A DNA stretch of 64,000 nucleotides from Sanguibacter keddieii DSM 10542 (GTDB taxonomy: Bacteria; Actinomycetota; Actinomycetes; Actinomycetales; Cellulomonadaceae), in contig NC_013521.1 in assembly GCF_000024925.1 (NCBI RefSeq), positions 2,542,001 to 2,606,000 of the forward strand, written 5' to 3'. Position numbers and translations under genes: made by a program. This document shows positions 7,433 through 18,067 of this stretch, piece by piece (within the stretch, counting starts at the first letter, position 1; each line of letters opens with the position of its first letter). The notes under the pieces are model-generated. The model saw only the letters and a list, made by a program, of their open reading frames with translations. It was not told the origin of the DNA and made no database searches.

Positions 7433-8347
7433 ATGGCTCGTCGAACCTCACGTCGCTCATCCTCCTCCGGACCACCGACACAGCCCGCGCTCCCGGACGG
7501 CCCGGTCGAGACGACGTCGGGGACCGTCGAGCTCGTCCTCGACCGTGACGACCACCGGTCGATCACCGTGATGCTCAACGGGGTCCCGAGCTCCTTCGTC
7601 GACCTCGACGACCCGACCAACGTCGGCTTCGAGTACATGGAGATCATGTCCGCTGTGCTGGACGAGCGCGCCGACGGACCGCTCGACGTGGTCCACCTCG
7701 GCGCCGCCGGGTGCGCGATGGCGCGGTCCATCGACGCGCGCCGTCCAGGCTCCCGGCAGATCGGCGTCGACATCGACGCACGTCTCCTCGAGCTGGCCCG
7801 CACGTGGTTCGACCTCCCCCGGTCACCACGCCTGCGGCTGCGCGCCGGGGACGCCCGCGAGCAGCTGGCGACCCTGGCGCCCGCGAGCACCGACGTGGTG
7901 ATCCGGGACGTGTTCGCCAGGGACACCACACCGGGGCACCTGCTGACCGTGGAGTTCGTCCTCGAGGTGCTGCGCGTCCTGCGGCCGGGAGGCCTCTACC
8001 TGGTCAACTGCGCCGACCGTCCGCCGCTGGCGACCGCGCGCTCGGAGGTCGCGACGATCCGCGCCGCCCTGGACCTGGTGGCGAGCGCCGAGGCCGCGCG
8101 CGGCGACGACGACCTCGCGGTGGTCACCGAGCCGGCGGTGCTCAAGGCTCGCCGCTACGGCAACGTGGTGCTCGTGGCATCAGCCCCGGGCGGCCCGCCG
8201 GACCAGGACGGGCTGGGCACCGCGAGCCTCGCCCGCGCGCTGCGCAGCCTCGCCGTGCCGTCGCACATCATCACGGGACCGACCGAGGTCGCCGGCTTCG
8301 TGGGGACTGCTGCGCCCCTGCACGACCCGGCGTCGGCCCAGCCCTAG
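7433..8347 (+). CDS. Spermidine synthase-like Rossmann methyltransferase-fold protein
   Basis: A 304-residue protein with the spermidine-synthase/SAM-fold core. The nucleotide loop VVHLGAAGCA is at 86-95, GVDID at 111-115, GDARE at 139-143, and IRDVFA at 157-162 near the usual catalytic loop. Spermidine synthases use decarboxylated SAM and putrescine. Actinobacterial stand-alone homologues like this one are often annotated that way without proof, and some lack polyamine activity. The N-terminal 25 residues are basic and disordered. No speD or other polyamine gene is nearby. Its TAG stop shares the palindrome CTAG with the convergent PAC2 gene. Confidence 0.8.
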   Translation: MARRTSRRSSSSGPPTQPALPDGPVETTSGTVELVLDRDDHRSITVMLNGVPSSFVDLDDPTNVGFEYMEIMSAVLDERADGPLDVVHLGAAGCAMARSIDARRPGSRQIGVDIDARLLELARTWFDLPRSPRLRLRAGDAREQLATLAPASTDVVIRDVFARDTTPGHLLTVEFVLEVLRVLRPGGLYLVNCADRPPLATARSEVATIRAALDLVASAEAARGDDDLAVVTEPAVLKARRYGNVVLVASAPGGPPDQDGLGTASLARALRSLAVPSHIITGPTEVAGFVGTAAPLHDPASAQP

Positions 8348-9282
8348 GAGGACTGGCCGTCCGGGCCCTGCTGCGCCAGGAAGCGCTCGAGCTCCTCGCC
8401 GATCTCGTCTGCCGTGGGGATCTCCGCGGTGTCGGCGAGCAGGCTCTGGCGCTCGGCCGAGAGCGTGAAGGCGTCGTACTGCTCCTCGAGCCCACGGACC
8501 ACCTCGGCGATCTCGGGCGACTCTGCGACCTGACGGACCACCTCAGCGCGGGCCTCGGTCGCCGACTCCTCGAGTCCTTCGAGGTCGAGGTCGAGCCCGG
8601 TCGCGGACTCGAGCTTGTCGAGCGCCACGAGGGCGGCGGGCGGGTACGTGGACTGCGCGAGGTAGTGCGGGACGTGCACGGCGTAGCCCACGGTGTCGTG
8701 CCCGCGCTCCGAGAGGCGGAGCTCGAGCAGGTTCGCCGCGGTCGCCGGGACCGTGACGCGGCCGAACCAGGGGCTGGCGTCGGGGATCAGCTCGTCGCGC
8801 GACGCGTGCGGGGTGGCCGAGAGCAGCCGGGTGTGCGGGATGCCCATCGGGATGCCGTAGGTGCCCACCGTCAGCGAGACGCGGAACCTGTCGACGAGGG
8901 AGAGGACCGCCTCGACGAACCGCTCCCACTGGACGTCCGGCTCGTTGCCGTGGAGCACGAGGAAGGTGGTGCCCTCGCGGTCTCGTGCCACGTCGATCGC
9001 GATGCTCGGCCCGGAGTACTCCGTCCAGCGCTGGGTGTCGAAGACGATCGTCGGCCGCTTCGATCGGTAGTCGACCAGCTGGTCGGCGTCGAAGGTCACC
9101 AGGCGGGTGGTCTCGCCGAGGTCGAGGATGTGCTCGAGGGCGACCTGCCCGACGTGGCCCGCGTCGACGAACCCGCGCAGGGCGTTGACCAGGACCGGTC
9201 CGGTCCCCGCCTCGTCCGGCGAGAGCCGGAGGGCGGACTCGACGGCGTCGTCGATCGTGTAGAGCTCCTGGGGATCGAGCAT
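8344..9282 (-). CDS. PAC2 family protein
   Basis: A 312-residue member of the PAC2 (proteasome-assembly-chaperone 2-like) family, common in actinobacteria. The fold resembles purine nucleoside phosphorylase, but its bacterial role is unknown. Recognisable stretches are LVNALRGFVDAGHVG near residue 31 and VGTYGIPMGIPHTR in the middle. The C-terminal 70 residues are acidic and helical. Start chosen at ATG 9282 because AGGAGG sits six bases upstream; an in-frame start at 9309 would add nine residues. It converges on the spermidine-synthase-like gene, with stops overlapping by four bases. Confidence 0.9.
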   Translation of the reverse strand: MLDPQELYTIDDAVESALRLSPDEAGTGPVLVNALRGFVDAGHVGQVALEHILDLGETTRLVTFDADQLVDYRSKRPTIVFDTQRWTEYSGPSIAIDVARDREGTTFLVLHGNEPDVQWERFVEAVLSLVDRFRVSLTVGTYGIPMGIPHTRLLSATPHASRDELIPDASPWFGRVTVPATAANLLELRLSERGHDTVGYAVHVPHYLAQSTYPPAALVALDKLESATGLDLDLEGLEESATEARAEVVRQVAESPEIAEVVRGLEEQYDAFTLSAERQSLLADTAEIPTADEIGEELERFLAQQGPDGQSS

Positions 9283-9309
9283 GGAAGGCCTCCTGTCACC
9301 TCGACGCAC

Positions 9310-9329
9310 CGGCGGGAGGGTCCCCGCCG
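9310..9329 (-). terminator. Possible hairpin between the receiver gene and the PAC2 gene
   Basis: A 7-bp GC-rich stem (9310-9316 with 9323-9329) lies 58 bp past the end of the single-domain receiver gene and 27 bp before the PAC2 start. It could end the signalling operon or structure the PAC2 leader. There is no clear T-tract. Confidence 0.35.
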
Positions 9330-9387
9330 ATGACGTCGTGAACGTCGTCTGAGGACCAGAACACCCGCGGCCGGGAGTTTCTTCCCG

Positions 9388-9824
9388 TCAGCGCGAGGGC
9401 AGCCGGACGACCGTGACGAAGAAGTCGTCGATCTGGCGCACGACCTCGATGAACCGCTCGAAGTCCACCGGCTTGGTCACGAAGGCGTTGGCGTAGAGGG
9501 AGTAGCTGCGGGCGACGTCCTCCTCCGCCTCGGAGGTGGTGAGCACCACGACGGGGATGCGCCGGAGCTCCGGGTCCTCCTTGAGCTCGGCGAGCACCTC
9601 GCGCCCGTCCATCCGCGGGAGGTTGAGGTCGAGCAGGATGAGGTCGGGGGTCACGGCGTCCGCGTACTCGCCCCGCTTGCGCAGGAAGTCCATCGCCGTC
9701 ACGCCGTCGTTGACGACCGACAGGCGGTTCGCGACCTTGTTGTGCTCGAAGGCCTCGCGCGTCATGAGCACGTCGCCCGGGTCGTCCTCCACCAGCAGGA
9801 CCTCGATCACACCGGGTGCCACGG

Positions 9825-9828
<4 letters not shown>
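9388..9828 (-). CDS. Single-domain response regulator (Rcp1-like receiver)
   Basis: Stand-alone receiver of 146 residues with no output domain. The acidic pocket (EDD, about 14-16), the phospho-acceptor Asp67 in LILLDLNLP, the TTSEAEEDV switch and the Lys in FVTKP are all present. The [17 protein letters not shown] pattern is that of Rcp1-like regulators paired with phytochrome-type kinases. Its ATG overlaps the stop of the upstream kinase gene as ATGA, so the kinase is the likely partner. With no effector domain it probably acts by protein contact or as a phosphate sink. Confidence 0.93.
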
Positions 9829-11482
<1,654 letters not shown>

Positions 11483-11483
<1 letters not shown>

Positions 11484-12754
11484 CAGCCCCAGTCCTCCGA
11501 GTCCGCGAGCGTCGCAGACCGCTGCCCCACGCCGGCGTCGCACCCGGGCCAGCCGAGGATCAGCACCGCGGCGTCGTCGACGAGACGCCCGCCGTGCACG
11601 GCGTGCACCGTCCGCAGGATCCGCTCGACGAGCTCGTCGGTGCCGTCGCGGAACTCCGCGCTCACCGCGGCGAGCAGTCCGTCGATGCCGATCCGCGAGC
11701 GCCCGCCACGGTCGCGCCGCGGGTCGTCCTCGACCCGCGGGCTGTCCTCGACGGGCTCCCGGACCGTGGCCTCGAGGAGACCGTCGGTGTAGAGCATGAG
11801 CCACCAGCTGCCGTCGAGCTCGAGGCGCTGCGCCGACCAGGGGCTGTCGACGGGGATGCCGAGCGCCCGGCCACGGTGGGTCGGGTCGATCGCGCGAGAC
11901 TGGTCGGAGACCAGGATCGGCGCGTGGTGCCCGGCGAGGAAGAGGTCGGCCGAGGTGCGGTCCGCCGAGATGACCAGCTGGCAGAGCGTGGTGAAGGTCT
12001 CCGGGCGGGAGCGCTCGTTGAGCATGACCTTCTCGAGGAGGGGCAGGATGCGCTCGGGCTCGACGTCGGCGAGCACGAGGGTCCGCCAGGCGGTGCGGAG
12101 CGTCGCCCCGAGGGCCGCCTCGTCCGGCCCGTGCCCCGCGACGTCGCCGATGACGCAGGCGAGCGACCCGTCCTCGCGCTCGACGACGTCGTAGAAGTCC
12201 CCACCGAGGAGGCCGTCGCCTCCGGGGAGGTACCCCACGAGGACGGAGAGCCGCTGGTCGACGATCGACGGCGTGGGCAGGAGGGCGCGCTCGAGCCGTG
12301 CGGTCTCCTGCGCGCGGACCGAGCTCTTGTAGATGGTGCGCGCCTGCTCGTCGGAGAGCCGGCGCTGGACGGCGTAGCGCACCGAGCGGGCGAGCAGGTC
12401 GGCGTCGACCTCGTGCTTGACGAGGTAGTCCTGAGCCCCGGCCGCGACAGCCTCCACACCGAGGTCGGTGCTCGTCATCCCGGTGAGCACCACCAGTGCT
12501 GCGCCGGTCCCGGTGGCGTGGATGCGCTCGACGCCGGCGAGGCCGGAGGAGTCCGGGAGCCCCAGGTCGAGGAGGATGCAGTCGACGTCGAGCCTGCCGA
12601 GCGCCTCGTCGATCGAGCGGGCACGGTCGAGGGTGACGTCGAGCGCGCTGTCGGCGAACAGCTCCTCGACGAGGAGGGCGTCGCCGTCGTCGTCGTCGAC
12701 GATGAGGACCCGGACGGGGCGCACCTCTCCGGTCGTCTCGTCGTTCGCGCTCAC
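11483..12754 (-). CDS. Receiver-PP2C serine phosphatase (RsbU/SpoIIE type)
   Basis: A 423-residue protein with an N-terminal receiver (about 13-130, phospho-acceptor Asp in CILLDLGLP). A short helical linker leads to a SpoIIE-type PP2C phosphatase. Metal and catalytic motifs are intact: GGDFYD, IGDVAGHGP, MLYTDGLLE and a late DDAAVLIL. Such enzymes dephosphorylate anti-anti-sigma factors in partner-switching pathways, but no STAS or anti-sigma gene is encoded nearby, so its substrate is elsewhere. An Arg/Asp-rich insert lies near residue 335-350. GTG start with GGGGGAGGAG just upstream; first gene of the three-gene signalling operon. Confidence 0.93.
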
Positions 12755-12967
12755 GGCTCTCCTCCCCCTGACATCTCACCCGATGGTAGTCGCAGGCCGC
12801 GGTCGGGGCCGAGCCGCCGGTGGTGCGGCGTGGCGGTGCGCCTAGGCGCGGGGCCGCCGTTCCATCAGCCATAATGGACGGTCGCGTCGGTCGCCCTGCT
12901 CACCGCGAGCGCGCACGCGCACGACTCGACCTGCCGCACCCAGCACCACCCGACGGGAAGGACCCGC

Positions 12968-15193
12968 GTGACCGAGCAGCCCACAGAGACCAGGGTCGAG
13001 CAGGACACCCTCGACGTCCTCTACGCGCGGCTCGACGAGCTGCGCCGCGTCACGCGCGCCCGTCTCGCAGAGGTCCGCCGCTCGGGGCCCTCCGGATCGC
13101 CGCAGAACCGGAGCGAGCGCGACGCGTTCGCGACCCTGTACGAGGACCGTGCCGCGCTGCTGGACGCCGTCGAGGACCGTCTGTGCTTCGGTCGCCTCGA
13201 CTTCGACGACGAGACGACCCGCTACATCGGTCGCATCGGCCTCACCGACGAGCAGCACTCCTCGATCCTCACCGACTGGCGTGCGCCTGCGGCGCAGGCC
13301 TTCTACCGGGCGACCGCCGCGCAGCGGGACGGTGTCCTGCGCCGACGCCACCTCGTGACGACCGGCCGCAGGGTGACGGGCATGGAGGACGAGATCCTCG
13401 ACCTGTCGGGCGAGAACACGTCCGGCCTGGCGCTCTCCGGCGAGGGCGCGCTCCTCGCGGCCCTGTCCGCCGGCCGTACCGGTCGCATGGGGGACATCGT
13501 CGCCACGATCCAGGCCGAGCAGGACACGATCATCCGCTCCGAGCTCCAGGGCGCCCTCGTGGTCCAGGGCGGGCCGGGCACGGGCAAGACGGCGGTCGCA
13601 CTGCACCGTGCCGCCTACCTCCTCTACGCCCACCGCCGGCTCCTCGAGCGCTCCGGCGTGCTGCTCGTCGGGCCGAGCCAGTCGTTCCTGCGGTACATCG
13701 ACCAGGTGCTGCCCTCGCTCGGGGAGACCGGGGTCGTCAGCACGACGATCGCGGACATCCTGCCGGGGATCGAGGCCCGCGGGACCGAGTCGCCGCGTGT
13801 GGCGGAGATCAAGGGACGCTCGGTGTTCGGCGCGATCGTCCGACGAGCGGTCTCCGCGCGGCAGCGGGTCCCCGCGCAGGACGTCCGGGTGCGCGTGGAC
13901 GGCAACGACCTGGTGGTGCGACGGCGCGACGTCCGTGACGCGATCGCCAAGGCTCGCCGCGGGCACAAGCCCCACAACCTCGCTCGGGTGACCTTCGTCC
14001 GCGAGATGCTCAACCGGCTCGCGGCGCAGTACGTGGAGCACCTGAGCTACTCGGTCGAGTCCGAGGACCGCGCCGAGATCCTCGAGGAGCTGCGCAGCAC
14101 CCGCGAGATCCGCATCGCGCTCAACCTCGCCTGGATGCCGCTCTCGCCCCAGAAGCTCGTCGAGGACCTGCTGGCCAAGCCGCACCGGCTCGCCGAGGCC
14201 GCCCCGGAGCTCTCCGAGGCGGAGCGTGCCGCGCTCCTCCGGGCGCCTGGCGCCCCGTGGACCGAGGCCGACGTCCCGCTGCTCGACGAGGCCGCCGAGC
14301 TCCTGGGAGAGGACGACCAGGTCGCCCGCGCCCAGGCACGACAGGACGCCGAGCAGCGGGAGGAGCGGCTCGAGTACGCGCGCCAGGTCCTCGAGGGAGC
14401 CGGTGGCGGGATGGTGAGCGCCGAGGCCCTCGCAGACCGCTTCGCGACCTCCGGCCCCTATCTCACGACGGCCGAGCGCGCCGAGAAGGACCGCAGCTGG
14501 ACTTTCGCGCACCTCGTGGTCGACGAGGCGCAGGAGCTCTCGGCGATGGCGTGGCGGATGCTGGTGCGACGCTGCCCGACCCGCTCCATGACCATCGTCG
14601 GCGACGTGGCGCAGACCTCCTCCGCGGCCGGTGCACGGTCCTGGGGGGCGATGCTCACCCCGCTGCTGCGCGACTCCTGGCGGCTCTCCGAGCTCACGGT
14701 CAACTACCGGACCCCCGAGGCGATCGCGTCGGCCGCCCAGCGCATGGCGGTCGCGGCGGGCCTGCCGGTCTCGACCCTCACGTCCGCACGCGAGGTCCCT
14801 GCGGCCCTGACGGTCCACGCCGTGAGCCCCGAAGACCTCCGCGACCGCACGGTGGGGCTCGCGCTCGAGCTGCTGCGCGAGGTCCGGTCCGACGGGGCCG
14901 GCCAGGTCGCCGTGGTGGTGCGCGCCGAGGACGTCGCCGACGTCGCCGCGCGCGTGCAGGCCGAACGTGGCGCGACGGACTCCCCCGACGCCGTGCTCGT
15001 GGCCTCGCCCTCCCAGGTCAAGGGCCTCGAGTTCGACGCCGTGGTGCTCGAGGAGCCGGCTGCCGTCCTCGAGGGGCCCGGTGGCGCCTCCGACCTGTAC
15101 GTCGCGATGACGCGCCCGACGCGCTACCTCCACGTGACGCACTCCCGAGACCTGCCCGCAGGCGTGCTGGACGGCGACCGCGACGCCCGCTGA
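12968..15193 (+). CDS. HelD-type UvrD-like helicase
   Basis: SF1 ATPase of 741 residues. The N-terminal coiled-coil arm and the LDFDDETTRYIGRIGL / DWRAPAAQAFY block are hallmarks of the HelD/HelR group, which binds and recycles RNA polymerase, rather than of UvrD repair helicases. The Walker A motif GGPGTGKT is at 201-208, Walker B VVDEAQEL around 518-525, and a QVKGLEFDAVVLEEP motif lies near the C-terminus. Some actinobacterial members (HelR) confer rifampicin tolerance, but I see no rifampicin-associated element upstream. GTG start with GGAAGG seven bases upstream; a CATAAT sequence near 12871 may be the -10. Confidence 0.9.
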   Translation: MTEQPTETRVEQDTLDVLYARLDELRRVTRARLAEVRRSGPSGSPQNRSERDAFATLYEDRAALLDAVEDRLCFGRLDFDDETTRYIGRIGLTDEQHSSILTDWRAPAAQAFYRATAAQRDGVLRRRHLVTTGRRVTGMEDEILDLSGENTSGLALSGEGALLAALSAGRTGRMGDIVATIQAEQDTIIRSELQGALVVQGGPGTGKTAVALHRAAYLLYAHRRLLERSGVLLVGPSQSFLRYIDQVLPSLGETGVVSTTIADILPGIEARGTESPRVAEIKGRSVFGAIVRRAVSARQRVPAQDVRVRVDGNDLVVRRRDVRDAIAKARRGHKPHNLARVTFVREMLNRLAAQYVEHLSYSVESEDRAEILEELRSTREIRIALNLAWMPLSPQKLVEDLLAKPHRLAEAAPELSEAERAALLRAPGAPWTEADVPLLDEAAELLGEDDQVARAQARQDAEQREERLEYARQVLEGAGGGMVSAEALADRFATSGPYLTTAERAEKDRSWTFAHLVVDEAQELSAMAWRMLVRRCPTRSMTIVGDVAQTSSAAGARSWGAMLTPLLRDSWRLSELTVNYRTPEAIASAAQRMAVAAGLPVSTLTSAREVPAALTVHAVSPEDLRDRTVGLALELLREVRSDGAGQVAVVVRAEDVADVAARVQAERGATDSPDAVLVASPSQVKGLEFDAVVLEEPAAVLEGPGGASDLYVAMTRPTRYLHVTHSRDLPAGVLDGDRDAR

Positions 15194-15194
15194 G

Positions 15195-15241
15195 ACGGTC
15201 TGGCCGTCGGCACGGCACCGTCCACGTGCCAAGACCGTTTT
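15195..15241 (+). terminator. Possible terminator after helD
   Basis: ACGGTCT (15195-15201) pairs with AGACCGT (15232-15238), enclosing a second stem (15209-15214 with 15225-15230). Four T residues follow. It ends 33 bp before the serA start, so it could end helD transcription while the serA promoter lies just downstream. Confidence 0.5.
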
Positions 15242-15262
15242 GGTCGCACGGGCCCGTGGGAG

Positions 15263-15268
15263 GACGAT
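15263..15268 (+). promoter_or_regulatory. Candidate leaderless -10 element, serA
   Basis: GACGAT lies 6 nt before the GTG start codon. It matches TAnnnT only at positions 2 and 6, so support is weaker than for the other leaderless promoters here. Confidence 0.4.
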
Positions 15269-15274
15269 GGCTCC

Positions 15275-16486
15275 GTGCTGAAGGCCCTCCTCCTCGAAAA
15301 CGTCCACCCGCTCACCGTCGAGATCCTCGCCGCCCACGGCGTCGAGGTCGAGACCCGGTCCGGCGCGCTGGACGAGAGCGAGCTCATCGACGCCCTCGAC
15401 GGCGTCCACATCCTCGGGATCCGGTCCAAGACCCAGGTGACCGACGCGGTGATCGCCGCGAGCCCCGAGCTCCTCACCATCGGTGCCTTCTGCATCGGCA
15501 CCAACCAGGTCGACCTCAGGTCGGCGGCGAACCACGGCGTGGCCGTGTTCAACGCGCCGTTCTCGAACACCCGCTCGGTGGTCGAGATCGCGCTCGCCGA
15601 GATCATCTCGCTGACGCGCCGCCTGACCGAGCGCGACAAGGCGCTCCACGCCGGCGTGTGGGACAAGTCCGCCGAGGGGTCGCACGAGGTCCGCGGCCGC
15701 ACCCTGGGCATCGTCGGCTACGGCAACATCGGCACCCAGCTCTCGGTCCTCGCGGAGAACCTCGGCATGTCGGTCGTGTTCTACGACACCGCCGAGAAGC
15801 TGGCGCTGGGCAACGCGCGGCGGCTCGGCTCGCTCGACGAGCTGCTCGCGGTCGCGGACATCGTCACGCTCCACGTGGACGGCCGCAGCGGCAACGCCGG
15901 CCTGTTCGGCGCGAAGCAGCTCTCGCAGATGAAGCCGGGGGCGATCTTCCTCAACCTCTCGCGCGGCTTCGTCGTCGACACCGGCGCGCTCCGCGACTCC
16001 ATCCTGTCGCACCACCTCGCCGGTGCGGCGATCGACGTGTTCCCCGAGGAGCCCAAGAAGCGCGGGGACGCCTTCGAGTCGGAGCTCCGCGGCCTGCCCA
16101 ACGTCATCCTCACCCCGCACATCGGCGGCTCGACCCTCGAGGCCCAGGAGGCCATCGGCGTGTTCGTCGCGAACAAGATCCGCGACTACGTGCGCTCGGG
16201 GTCGACGACGCTGAGCGTGAACCTGCCGAACCTCGCCCTCGAGAGCTCGACGGGCGTCGCGCGCGTCGCTCACCTGCACCGCAACACCCCCGGCGTCCTC
16301 GCCGAGGTCAACCGGACGCTCGCGGAGCACGGCACCAACATCGAGGGCCAGCTCCTCGCCACCCGCGGCGAGGTCGGCTACGTGGTCACCGACGCCGGCT
16401 CGACCGTCGAGGCGGCCGTCGTCGAGGCCCTGCAGGCCATGGGCCAGACCATCAAGCTCCGCGTGCTCACCGACACGAGGTCCTGA
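15275..16486 (+). CDS. serA: D-3-phosphoglycerate dehydrogenase with ACT domain
   Basis: First enzyme of serine biosynthesis, oxidising 3-phosphoglycerate to 3-phosphohydroxypyruvate with NAD+. At 403 residues this is the short E. coli-like type: a split substrate domain, a Rossmann core with GIVGYGNIG at about 145-153, the active-site NLSRGFVVD about 225-233, and HIGGST about 281-286. A C-terminal ACT domain (about 330-403) should bind serine as feedback inhibitor. It lacks the extra domain of the long mycobacterial SerA. The GTG start has no leader Shine-Dalgarno sequence; a strong bidirectional terminator follows. Confidence 0.95.
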   Translation: MLKALLLENVHPLTVEILAAHGVEVETRSGALDESELIDALDGVHILGIRSKTQVTDAVIAASPELLTIGAFCIGTNQVDLRSAANHGVAVFNAPFSNTRSVVEIALAEIISLTRRLTERDKALHAGVWDKSAEGSHEVRGRTLGIVGYGNIGTQLSVLAENLGMSVVFYDTAEKLALGNARRLGSLDELLAVADIVTLHVDGRSGNAGLFGAKQLSQMKPGAIFLNLSRGFVVDTGALRDSILSHHLAGAAIDVFPEEPKKRGDAFESELRGLPNVILTPHIGGSTLEAQEAIGVFVANKIRDYVRSGSTTLSVNLPNLALESSTGVARVAHLHRNTPGVLAEVNRTLAEHGTNIEGQLLATRGEVGYVVTDAGSTVEAAVVEALQAMGQTIKLRVLTDTRS

Positions 16487-16520
16487 CCGCAGGGCCGGCC
16501 ACGCCGGCCCGGCACCTGGC

Positions 16521-16567
16521 ACGACGAGAGGGGCGGTACGCGACCTGCGTACCGCCCCTCTCGTCGT
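16521..16567. terminator. Bidirectional terminator between serA and the DUF5302 gene
   Basis: A perfect 21-bp stem (16521-16541 with 16547-16567) closes a 5-nt loop, centred between the convergent serA and DUF5302 genes. It should serve both strands. Confidence 0.92.
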
Positions 16568-16606
16568 ACGTCGTCCGGGGCGTGGACACGCGCCGGTCGG
16601 TGCGAC

Positions 16607-16795
16607 CTAGCCGGACTTGCGGCGGAAGGTCCGCTGCGTCTTGCCGATCGGCTCAGAGCCGTGGACGCTCCCGGTGTTGGTGTCGCCCTCGGCGGTCAGG
16701 TGCCGTGCGGCGTTCTTCCGGTCGAGCGCTTCCTTGAACTTGGCCTTGGTGTCCGCGCTCACCGCGGTCTCAGGCACTTCTCGGTCCTGGGTCAT
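16607..16795 (-). CDS. DUF5302 small protein
   Basis: A 62-residue soluble protein with the look of the actinobacterial DUF5302 family. A central helix reads KAKFKEALDRKNAARH, followed by a G/S/T-rich stretch and a basic C-terminal KTQRTFRRKSG. Function unknown; the charge pattern suggests nucleic-acid or ribosome contact, which is speculation. The ATG at 16795 has GAGGAGG nine bases upstream. A longer frame upstream lacks coding character and is not used. Confidence 0.88.
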   Translation of the reverse strand: MTQDREVPETAVSADTKAKFKEALDRKNAARHLTAEGDTNTGSVHGSEPIGKTQRTFRRKSG

Positions 16796-16933
16796 GTGCT
16801 CCGACCTCCTCGTCTCGATGTCTGCCGGTGCAGACCTACCCTCCCGCAGCCCGGCGCAGGAGGCCAGGCTATTTCCCACCGTGCCCTCACGGGCGCCCGG
16901 TGGACCAGGGGGGAGGACCCAGTATCGCAGCGG

Positions 16934-16939
16934 TACCGT
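16934..16939 (+). promoter_or_regulatory. Leaderless -10 element, aldo/keto reductase
   Basis: TACCGT sits 6 nt before the ATG, predicting that transcription starts at the A of the start codon. There is no Shine-Dalgarno sequence. Confidence 0.6.
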
Positions 16940-16945
16940 GGGGGC

Positions 16946-17989
16946 ATGCGCTCCCCCGCCGACGACCGTCACGCTCCTCTCCCCTGCCGACGCGTCGGAC
17001 GCTCTGGTCTGAGCGTCTCCGCCCTCAGCCTCGGCCTGTGGCAGAACTTCGGGGACGGCACCCCTGCCGCAGACCAGCGGGGTCTGGTGCTGCACGCCCT
17101 GGACGCCGGGGTGGTGCACTTCGACCTCGCGAACAACTACGGGCCTCCGCCCGGGTCCGCTGAGACGGGCTTCGGCCGGATCCTCCGGACCGACCTCGCC
17201 CGGCACCGCCACGAGCTGAGCATCTCGACGAAGGCGGGGTACCGGCAGTGGCCCGGACCGCGCGGTGAGGGCGGGTCGCGCGGCTACCTCCTGGCGTCGC
17301 TCGACCAGTCGTTGCGTCGGCTCGGCGTCGACGAGGTCGACATCTTCTACAGCCACCGCTTCGACCCGACGACCCCGCTCGAGGAGACGATCGGAGCGCT
17401 CGCCACCGCGGTGTCCTCGGGGCGGGCGCTCTACGCCGGGATCTCCTCGTACTCCGCGACCCGGACGCAGGAGGCGCTGACGGTCGCGGCGTCGATGGGC
17501 CTGCCCCTCACGGTCCACCAGCCGTCGTACTCCCTCCTCAACCGGTGGATCGAGGAGCCCGACGCCTCGGGGCGCTCGTTGCTGGACGTCGCCGGCGAGT
17601 CCGGCACCGGGCTCGTGACCTTCTCGCCGCTCGCGCAGGGCCTGCTCACCGACCGGTACCGCGACGGGGTGCCGGAGAGCTCCCGCGCAGCCCGTGGGAC
17701 GTCCTTCCAGCGGGAGTACCTGTCGGAGGCGAACCTCGCTTCGGTCGACCGCCTCCGGACGGTGGCGCAGCAGCGGGGACAGACGCTCGCCCAGATGGCT
17801 CTCGCCTGGTGCCTGCGCGACGACCGCGTCAGCGCAGTCCTCGTCGGGGCACGGACGACACAGCAGCTCGACGAGAACCTCGCGGCACTGGACGCCCCCG
17901 GCTTCACCGCCGACGAGCTCGCCTCGATCGACGAGGCTGCGGTCGACGGCGACCTCAACCTCTGGGCATCACGGTCGAGCGCGCTCTGA
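16946..17989 (+). CDS. Aldo/keto reductase (YghZ/L-glyceraldehyde-3-phosphate reductase type)
   Basis: NADPH-dependent oxidoreductase of 347 residues with an (alpha/beta)8 barrel. The catalytic tetrad is recognisable: Asp in HFDLANNYGP (about 59) with Tyr64, Lys in SISTKAGYR (about 96), and His in FYSHRFDP (about 137). The LNRWIEEP block and AWCLRDDRVSAVLVGA near the C-terminus place it with the YghZ/Kv-beta-like subgroup, which reduces small aldehydes such as methylglyoxal or L-GAP. The substrate here is not determinable. It is divergent from the DUF5302 gene and convergent with nrdR. Confidence 0.9.
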   Translation: MRSPADDRHAPLPCRRVGRSGLSVSALSLGLWQNFGDGTPAADQRGLVLHALDAGVVHFDLANNYGPPPGSAETGFGRILRTDLARHRHELSISTKAGYRQWPGPRGEGGSRGYLLASLDQSLRRLGVDEVDIFYSHRFDPTTPLEETIGALATAVSSGRALYAGISSYSATRTQEALTVAASMGLPLTVHQPSYSLLNRWIEEPDASGRSLLDVAGESGTGLVTFSPLAQGLLTDRYRDGVPESSRAARGTSFQREYLSEANLASVDRLRTVAQQRGQTLAQMALAWCLRDDRVSAVLVGARTTQQLDENLAALDAPGFTADELASIDEAAVDGDLNLWASRSSAL

Positions 17990-18067
17990 CCCTGCGGCTC
18001 GGGCGAGGACACGGCGCACGGGCCTGCGAACGGTCGTCGTCCGGTCGCCGTCGACCCGGAGGGCGGA

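Noticed and set aside
8344-8347. The shared CTAG stop of the spermidine-synthase-like and PAC2 genes as a regulatory site
   Set aside because: Convergent genes often share stops this way; nothing else around it suggests function.
11484-12872. An N-terminal extension of the histidine kinase through the receiver-PP2C gene
   Set aside because: The upstream part is Arg/Pro-rich and out of frame with the PP2C protein, whereas the kinase start overlaps its stop as TGATG.
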